A stretch of 64,000 bases of DNA from Hyphomicrobiales bacterium. GTDB taxonomy: Bacteria > Pseudomonadota > Alphaproteobacteria > Rhizobiales > Rhizobiaceae. The stretch covers positions 1 through 64,000 of the forward strand of contig UEHQ01000021.1 of NCBI GenBank assembly GCA_900489925.1, written 5' to 3'. This document shows positions 59,542 to 64,000 of this stretch, piece after piece. A program made the position numbers and the translations under genes. The notes beneath the pieces were generated by a model. The model saw only the letters and a list, made by a program, of their open reading frames with translations. It was not told the origin of the DNA and made no database searches. Positions within the stretch are counted from its first letter, which is position 1, and each line of letters opens with the position of its first letter.

Positions 59542-60416
59542 CAGTTTGAGCCTCCTTCGAGGTTCTCGACGGCTGCAATCACTTGTTCCACTTCCTCGTC
59601 CTCGACACCGAGATAGGCCGCGATGACCCTCGGATCATTCTTCACTTGATCAGGGGTACCGTCAGAAATCTTCTGGCCATACTCCAGAACGACAACATGG
59701 TCCGAAATCTCCATGACGACGGACATGTCGTGTTCAATCAGCAGAATAGATGTGCCGCTATCGGCACGGATGCTGCGCAGCAGCGTATTCAATGCTGCGG
59801 ATTCACGCGGGTTCAAACCTGCGGCCGGCTCGTCAAGGCAAAGTAGTTCCGGCCCCGTGCACATGGCGCGTGCGATCTCGAGGCGGCGTTGTGCACCGTA
59901 CGGCAGGTCGCCGGCCGGATCGTCGGCGCGATCGATCAGATCGGCCTTCTCCAGCCAATGGCGGGCAAGCTCGATCGCGTTCTTGGCTTCCGCGCGGTAA
60001 CGCCCGACCCCAAGCAGACCCAGGATGGTATAGCCGGAGGCCTTCATCAGCTTGTTGTGCTGCGCGACCAGCAGATTTTCCAGGACGGTCAAGCCGGAGA
60101 ACAGGCGGATGTTCTGGAATGTACGGGCGACCTTGGCTTCCTTGGTGATCCGGAAGTCAGGCAGGCGTTCTAGCAGGAACTCCTTGCCGCTCTTCTGCTG
60201 CATGGTGATCATACCCATCGTCGGCTTGTAGAAGCCGGTGATGCAGTTGAAGACGGTGGTCTTGCCGGCGCCGTTCGGTCCGATCAGCGCGGTGATATCG
60301 CCGCGCTTGGCTTCGAACGAGAAGTCGTTGATCGCCATCAGGCCACCGAACTTCATCGACAGGTGCTCGACCTTGAGCAGGGTATCGCTGGTCATGTTGG
60401 TTTCCTGGGGGCTCAT
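59541..60416 (-). CDS. livG: LivG, branched-chain amino acid ABC ATPase
   Basis: 291 aa from the ATG at 60416, which overlaps the livM stop (TGATG) and has AAGGAGGG upstream within livM. Walker A GPNGAGKTTVFN, Walker B LLCLDEPAAGLNP, and signature around GDLPYGAQRRLEIARAM, a divergent one as in LivG. Confidence 0.93.
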   Translation of the reverse strand: MSPQETNMTSDTLLKVEHLSMKFGGLMAINDFSFEAKRGDITALIGPNGAGKTTVFNCITGFYKPTMGMITMQQKSGKEFLLERLPDFRITKEAKVARTFQNIRLFSGLTVLENLLVAQHNKLMKASGYTILGLLGVGRYRAEAKNAIELARHWLEKADLIDRADDPAGDLPYGAQRRLEIARAMCTGPELLCLDEPAAGLNPRESAALNTLLRSIRADSGTSILLIEHDMSVVMEISDHVVVLEYGQKISDGTPDQVKNDPRVIAAYLGVEDEEVEQVIAAVENLEGGSN

Positions 60417-61807
60417 CAACCGTGGCCCTCCTTGGTAAAGCTTCCGGAAACGGTCTTGCGCTCTTTGAGGAAGGCCGTTGGTTCACGCGAGCCCACGAAG
60501 CCGCGCGGCTTGATCAGCATGACGACGACCATCGCCAGACCGAAGAGCAGCATGCGGTAAAGTTCCGGCGTGAAGTCAGGTCCGAAGATCACCTTCAGGA
60601 AGTCCATTTCGCGCAGTGCTTCCGTACCACCGACCATGACGATGGCGGCGATCGCGATCCCGGTCAGCGAACCCATGCCGCCGAGAACGACGATGGCAAG
60701 GATGACGGCCGATTCCAGGAAGACGAAGGATTCAGGCGACACGAAGCCCTGGCGCGCAGCGAAGAAGGAGCCCGCAAAGCCGCCGAACATGGCGCCGGTT
60801 GCGAATGCTGTCAGCTTCGTCGTGACGGTATTGATACCGAGCGAGCGGCAGGCGATTTCGTCTTCACGCAGCGCTTCCCAGGCACGACCGATCGGCATAC
60901 GGCGAAGACGGATCGTCACGTAGGCGGTGAGCAGGCACAGTGCCAGGATGAGGTAGAAGAGGAAGATCTTGTAGTAAGCCGACGAGATCGGCAGGTGGAA
61001 CAGCTTGGCGAAGCCATGCGGGCTCGCATCGAACGGAATACCGAACAGCGTCGCCTTCGGAATGCCCGAGATACCGAACGTACCCTTCGTCAGATCCGTC
61101 CAGTTGATGATGACGAGACGAATGATTTCACCGAAGGCAAGCGTGACGATGGCCAGATAGTCGCCGCGCAGGCGAAGCACCGGGAAGCCGAGGATGACGC
61201 CCCACAGAGCCGCCAGGATACCGGACATCGGCAGCAGCAGCCAGAACGACAGACCGAAGTAGCTCGACAGGAGCGCGTAGGAATAGGCACCCACCGCGTA
61301 GAAGGCGACGTAACCGAGGTCGAGCAGACCGGCGAGACCGACCACGATGTTCAGGCCCCAGGCAAGCATCACGTAGATCAGGATCTGGATGCCGAAGTTG
61401 TCCACCCACTTGAGCGAACCCTGGGCGCCGACCAGCGCCACGATCACCATTGGATAGAGCAGCAGCGCAAGCAGCGCGATCTTCAGGAAGTGCTTGTGAA
61501 AAAAGCCCTTATCCGTCGAGATGTCCAACTCACCGCGGCGTGCTTTCGCAAGCTTGCGAGCATCGAGATGCGGCCGCAGGAAGACAACGATCAGGAACCG
61601 ACCAATCGCGGCGATCGCCACGAAGACGGCGAGCAATCCCCACCGCTGAACGATGATCAGCTCGTTGCTGATATTCTGTTCGCTCTTGAGGCCCACATAC
61701 AGCACGAACATGCCGAACGAGATGACAGCAGCGAACAGAGCTTCTTTAATACCCTTCTGGACAAGTCCGGATGCGGGCTTGCCAGGGGCGTTTTCAACAT
61801 TTGCCAT
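60416..61807 (-). CDS. livM: LivM, branched-chain amino acid ABC permease
   Basis: 463 aa, a long LivM with about ten helices. The N-terminal 115 residues add two helices; the conserved core has LNIVVGLAGLLDLGYVAFYA and the EAA-like loop AWEALREDEIACRSLGIN. Four bp after livH. Confidence 0.93.
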   Translation of the reverse strand: MANVENAPGKPASGLVQKGIKEALFAAVISFGMFVLYVGLKSEQNISNELIIVQRWGLLAVFVAIAAIGRFLIVVFLRPHLDARKLAKARRGELDISTDKGFFHKHFLKIALLALLLYPMVIVALVGAQGSLKWVDNFGIQILIYVMLAWGLNIVVGLAGLLDLGYVAFYAVGAYSYALLSSYFGLSFWLLLPMSGILAALWGVILGFPVLRLRGDYLAIVTLAFGEIIRLVIINWTDLTKGTFGISGIPKATLFGIPFDASPHGFAKLFHLPISSAYYKIFLFYLILALCLLTAYVTIRLRRMPIGRAWEALREDEIACRSLGINTVTTKLTAFATGAMFGGFAGSFFAARQGFVSPESFVFLESAVILAIVVLGGMGSLTGIAIAAIVMVGGTEALREMDFLKVIFGPDFTPELYRMLLFGLAMVVVMLIKPRGFVGSREPTAFLKERKTVSGSFTKEGHG

Positions 61808-61811
61808 GACG

Positions 61812-62714
61812 TTAAACCTTCTCGACTTCCGGCCGACCCAGGATACCTGTCGGCTTGAAGATCAGCACGAAAGCGAGGATGGCGAATGTCGCCACATCCT
61901 TGTATGCGATGGTGAAGTAGGCTGACCAAAGGGACTCGATGAGCCCGATCATCAGACCGCCGAGGACCGCGCCCGGCAGGGAGCCGATGCCGCCCAGAAC
62001 AGCTGCGGTAAAGGCCTTGACGCCCGGCACGAAGCCGTCGTTGAAGTTCACCACCCCATAATACATCAGATACATCGTGCCGGCGACAGCAGCGAGCGCC
62101 GCGCCCATGATGAAGGTAACCGAGATCGTCTGGTCCACGTTCACGCCGAGCAGTGCCGCCATCTTGCGATCCTGCTCCGTTGCACGCTGGGCGCGCCCGA
62201 GAGCCGTACGGTTCACAAGATACCAGAACACCGTGAGCAGCACCGCCGTGATAACAATGATGACGATCTGCTTCAGCGAAATCGAGATGCCGGCGACGTT
62301 GTAGACGCTGCTGACCAGTGGCGGGATCGGCTTGTTGCGCGGCCCCTGGGTGACCTGGATGAAGTTGGACAGCGTGATCGACATGCCGATCGCGGTAATC
62401 AGCGGCGCCAGGCGAAAGGAGCCGCGCAGCGGACGATAAGCCACACGCTCGATCGTCCAGTTCCACAAGCTCGTCATCAGCATCGCGACGAGAAGCATGG
62501 CCAGGAGCAACACGGCGACCGGCAGGCCTGCAAACATCGATGTAAGGACGAGAAAGACGATAAGTCCGGCAAATCCGCCGAGCATGAAGATGTCGCCATG
62601 GGCGAAATTGATCATGCCGATAATGCCGTAAACCATCGTATAGCCGATAGCCACAAGGCCATAGATGGATCCAAGAGTCAGCCCGTTAACGAGCTGCTGG
62701 ACAAAATATTCCAT
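61812..62714 (-). CDS. livH: LivH, branched-chain amino acid ABC permease
   Basis: 300 aa with eight helices; the family signature GMINFAHGDIFMLGGFAGLI lies near residue 35. It is the first gene of livHMGF-DUF6867-livK. It pairs with LivM in the inner membrane. Confidence 0.93.
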   Translation of the reverse strand: MEYFVQQLVNGLTLGSIYGLVAIGYTMVYGIIGMINFAHGDIFMLGGFAGLIVFLVLTSMFAGLPVAVLLLAMLLVAMLMTSLWNWTIERVAYRPLRGSFRLAPLITAIGMSITLSNFIQVTQGPRNKPIPPLVSSVYNVAGISISLKQIVIIVITAVLLTVFWYLVNRTALGRAQRATEQDRKMAALLGVNVDQTISVTFIMGAALAAVAGTMYLMYYGVVNFNDGFVPGVKAFTAAVLGGIGSLPGAVLGGLMIGLIESLWSAYFTIAYKDVATFAILAFVLIFKPTGILGRPEVEKV

Positions 62715-63220
62715 ATGTCATTTCCCCTGGATGCAGACCAGATCAACCTGCATCTCTTGTTATTAGAGCCCTTATTAAGCCCTTGATTAAAGATTTCATA
62801 CTGCTTTCAAGCCAAAAGGGAAGTGCAAAATCACAATGCTCCAAAGTTCTTTGCCGTTTTGGTGAAAATGACTTTTTTGCGTCCAAAAAGTCGATTTTTT
62901 CAACGCCACCTGATTAAAAACGCCTCTTTTGACCACATTGCGCTGTATGACACTGAGACGGAGCCCCTCAAAAGTACCGGTAAAGGGCGAGCGACAGCAT
63001 CTGCCGACACCAGTTTCGGAGCATCTTCGAGGTCACGGGTGGCACCTGCAATCCTCCTTTGGATCGCTTATATATCGACATACCAGGGCGACGAAGAATC
63101 GGCCTCACGCCGCTGCCTGTTGGCGTAACAAATGATAGACAGGCGTAAGTATTGAATTCGCCGTGCCCGGTGTCTATTCCGACATTGGTTGCATAAGACA
63201 GGTCATTCGGAAGGCGAGCC
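62715..63220. other. 506-bp divergent gap between livH and cysQ
   Basis: Contains a GATGCAG/CTGCATC inverted repeat at 62730-62754 in the likely livH leader and an AT-rich hairpin GACTTTTT/AAAAAGTC at 62870-62892. No credible ORF is seen; a 101-codon frame (62823-63128) has poor composition. The promoters of liv and cysQ must lie here. Confidence 0.5.
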
Positions 63221-64000
63221 ATGCTCGAGACATTCGAACGCGCCGCCCTCGAAGCGGGTAAGGTGATCATGGCGATCTTTCTCGACGGCTGTCCGGCCGC
63301 GAAAAAGGCGGACAACAGTCCAGTCACCATTGCTGATGAGAAGGCCGAGCGTATCATCATCTCACACCTGCAGCGTGATTTCCCGGAGACCCCCATCATC
63401 GCCGAAGAATCGGTCGCCGGCGGCATCGTTCCCGCCATCGGCACGTCGTTCTTTCTCGTCGATCCGCTGGACGGCACGCGCGAGTTCGTCGACAAACGGC
63501 GCGAATTTACCGTCAACATCGCCTATATCGTCGATGGCAAGCCGGTTGCCGGGATCGTCTTTGCCCCTGCCCTCGGCATAGCCTTCTGTGGCGAAGGCGC
63601 CAGGGCCGAGAAGCTATACATCGACGATGGCTTTCAGGTCGCGCGCAGGCACGACATCGGCGTGCGGGCCCAGCCAGCCAGGCGCACGGCGCTCGCGAGC
63701 AGGTCCCACGACAGCCCGCAGACCGCCCATTTCCTTGCCGAGCAATCGATCTCGGACTGCACCAACATCGGCTCGTCCTTGAAGTTCTGCCTCCTGGCGG
63801 AAGGCGAAGCTGATGTGTACCCGCGCTTCACGCGCACGATGGAGTGGGACACCGCGGCGGGAGACGCCGTTTTGCGCGCAGCGGGCGGCACCACCGTCAC
63901 ACTCGATGGCCTGCCGCTGACCTATGGCAAGATCGGCCAGAGCCACGACACCGATTTCGCAAACCCGAACTTCATCTCCTGGGGCGGAAAGAGTGTCGTG
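63221..64000 (+). CDS. cysQ: CysQ-like 3'(2'),5'-bisphosphate nucleotidase, 5' part
   Basis: The frame is open from the ATG at 63221 to the right edge (260 codons seen). Inositol-monophosphatase-fold motifs are DPLDGTREF with D81 and D84, EES in IIAEESVAG, and WDTAAGD near the end. CysQ hydrolyses PAP(S)-type nucleotides from sulfate assimilation in the cytoplasm. The last residues and stop lie outside the window. Confidence 0.88.
   Translation, partial: MLETFERAALEAGKVIMAIFLDGCPAAKKADNSPVTIADEKAERIIISHLQRDFPETPIIAEESVAGGIVPAIGTSFFLVDPLDGTREFVDKRREFTVNIAYIVDGKPVAGIVFAPALGIAFCGEGARAEKLYIDDGFQVARRHDIGVRAQPARRTALASRSHDSPQTAHFLAEQSISDCTNIGSSLKFCLLAEGEADVYPRFTRTMEWDTAAGDAVLRAAGGTTVTLDGLPLTYGKIGQSHDTDFANPNFISWGGKSVV

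Noticed and set aside
60422..61858. 478-codon plus-strand ORF opposite livM
   Set aside because: Antisense shadow; the protein is an implausible string of Asp, Gln, Glu and His residues, the mirror of membrane-helix codons.
1..64000. CRISPR array, insertion sequence, integrase or attachment site
   Set aside because: No regularly spaced direct repeats, transposase or integrase motifs, or tRNA-linked repeats were seen.

Overview
The window is about 64 kb of GC-rich, gene-dense chromosome from an alphaproteobacterium, almost certainly a member of the Rhizobiaceae (Rhizobium, Ensifer or Shinella type). The evidence is the hmuPSTUV haem locus beside tonB, a complete NepR-EcfG-PhyR general stress locus, RirA-type iron boxes (TGA-N9-TCA), EcfG promoters (GGAAC-N16/17-CGTT), a RIME-type intergenic repeat, and a urease cluster with the small extra genes usual in this family. 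I see no prophage, insertion sequence, CRISPR array, rRNA or tRNA.

Layout. 1-1490: end of a TolC-like efflux gene and two small genes, one with an EcfG promoter. 1492-5017: lipid-A-hydroxylase-like enzyme, TetR/SMR efflux pair, truncated haemoglobin, DUF423 membrane protein, VOC protein. 4331-11818: iron and haem. A minus-strand operon (DUF2325 protein, unknown protein, HmuQ-type haem oxygenase, VOC protein) has its own iron box. tonB and a small cysteine-rich periplasmic protein face hmuPSTUV across a second iron box. 11829-15996: general stress response: a DUF883/holin-like pair with an EcfG promoter, nepR-ecfG facing phyR across a palindrome that carries both -35 elements, a histidine kinase with an EcfG promoter, and a probable EcfG-driven small RNA.

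16236-30188: reductive pyrimidine catabolism (preTA; rutR facing a ureidopropionase-like hydrolase and dihydropyrimidinase; an ABC importer with an NMT1/THI5-type binding protein), interrupted by a SEC-C pseudogene, an FtrA-like regulator, a rhodanese, a glycosyltransferase and a cupin gene. 30543-35957: RND efflux pair and a Crp/Fnr regulator with a perfect FNR-type box. 36015-49778: urease (ureDABC, ureEFG) and the urea ABC transporter urtABCDE, with a GGDEF protein inside the urease set and a RIME-like repeat inside the urt operon. These systems connect functionally: pyrimidine breakdown yields carbamoylated intermediates and ammonia, and urea is imported by Urt and split by urease.

Facing urtA is the most unusual item: a 1143-residue protein joining an NCS1 (cytosine/purine/allantoin-type) permease domain, a cysteine-rich probable zinc cluster, a hybrid histidine kinase and a receiver domain, followed by an overlapping LuxR-type response regulator (49950-54282). 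It looks like a transporter-derived sensor for a nitrogenous compound, placed to control urea or purine-derived nitrogen use. The rest is a GNAT enzyme, an acyltransferase-3 membrane protein, a 2-hydroxyacid dehydrogenase, a branched-chain amino acid importer (livHMGF, DUF6867 protein, livK) and the 5' part of a cysQ-like gene that runs off the end.
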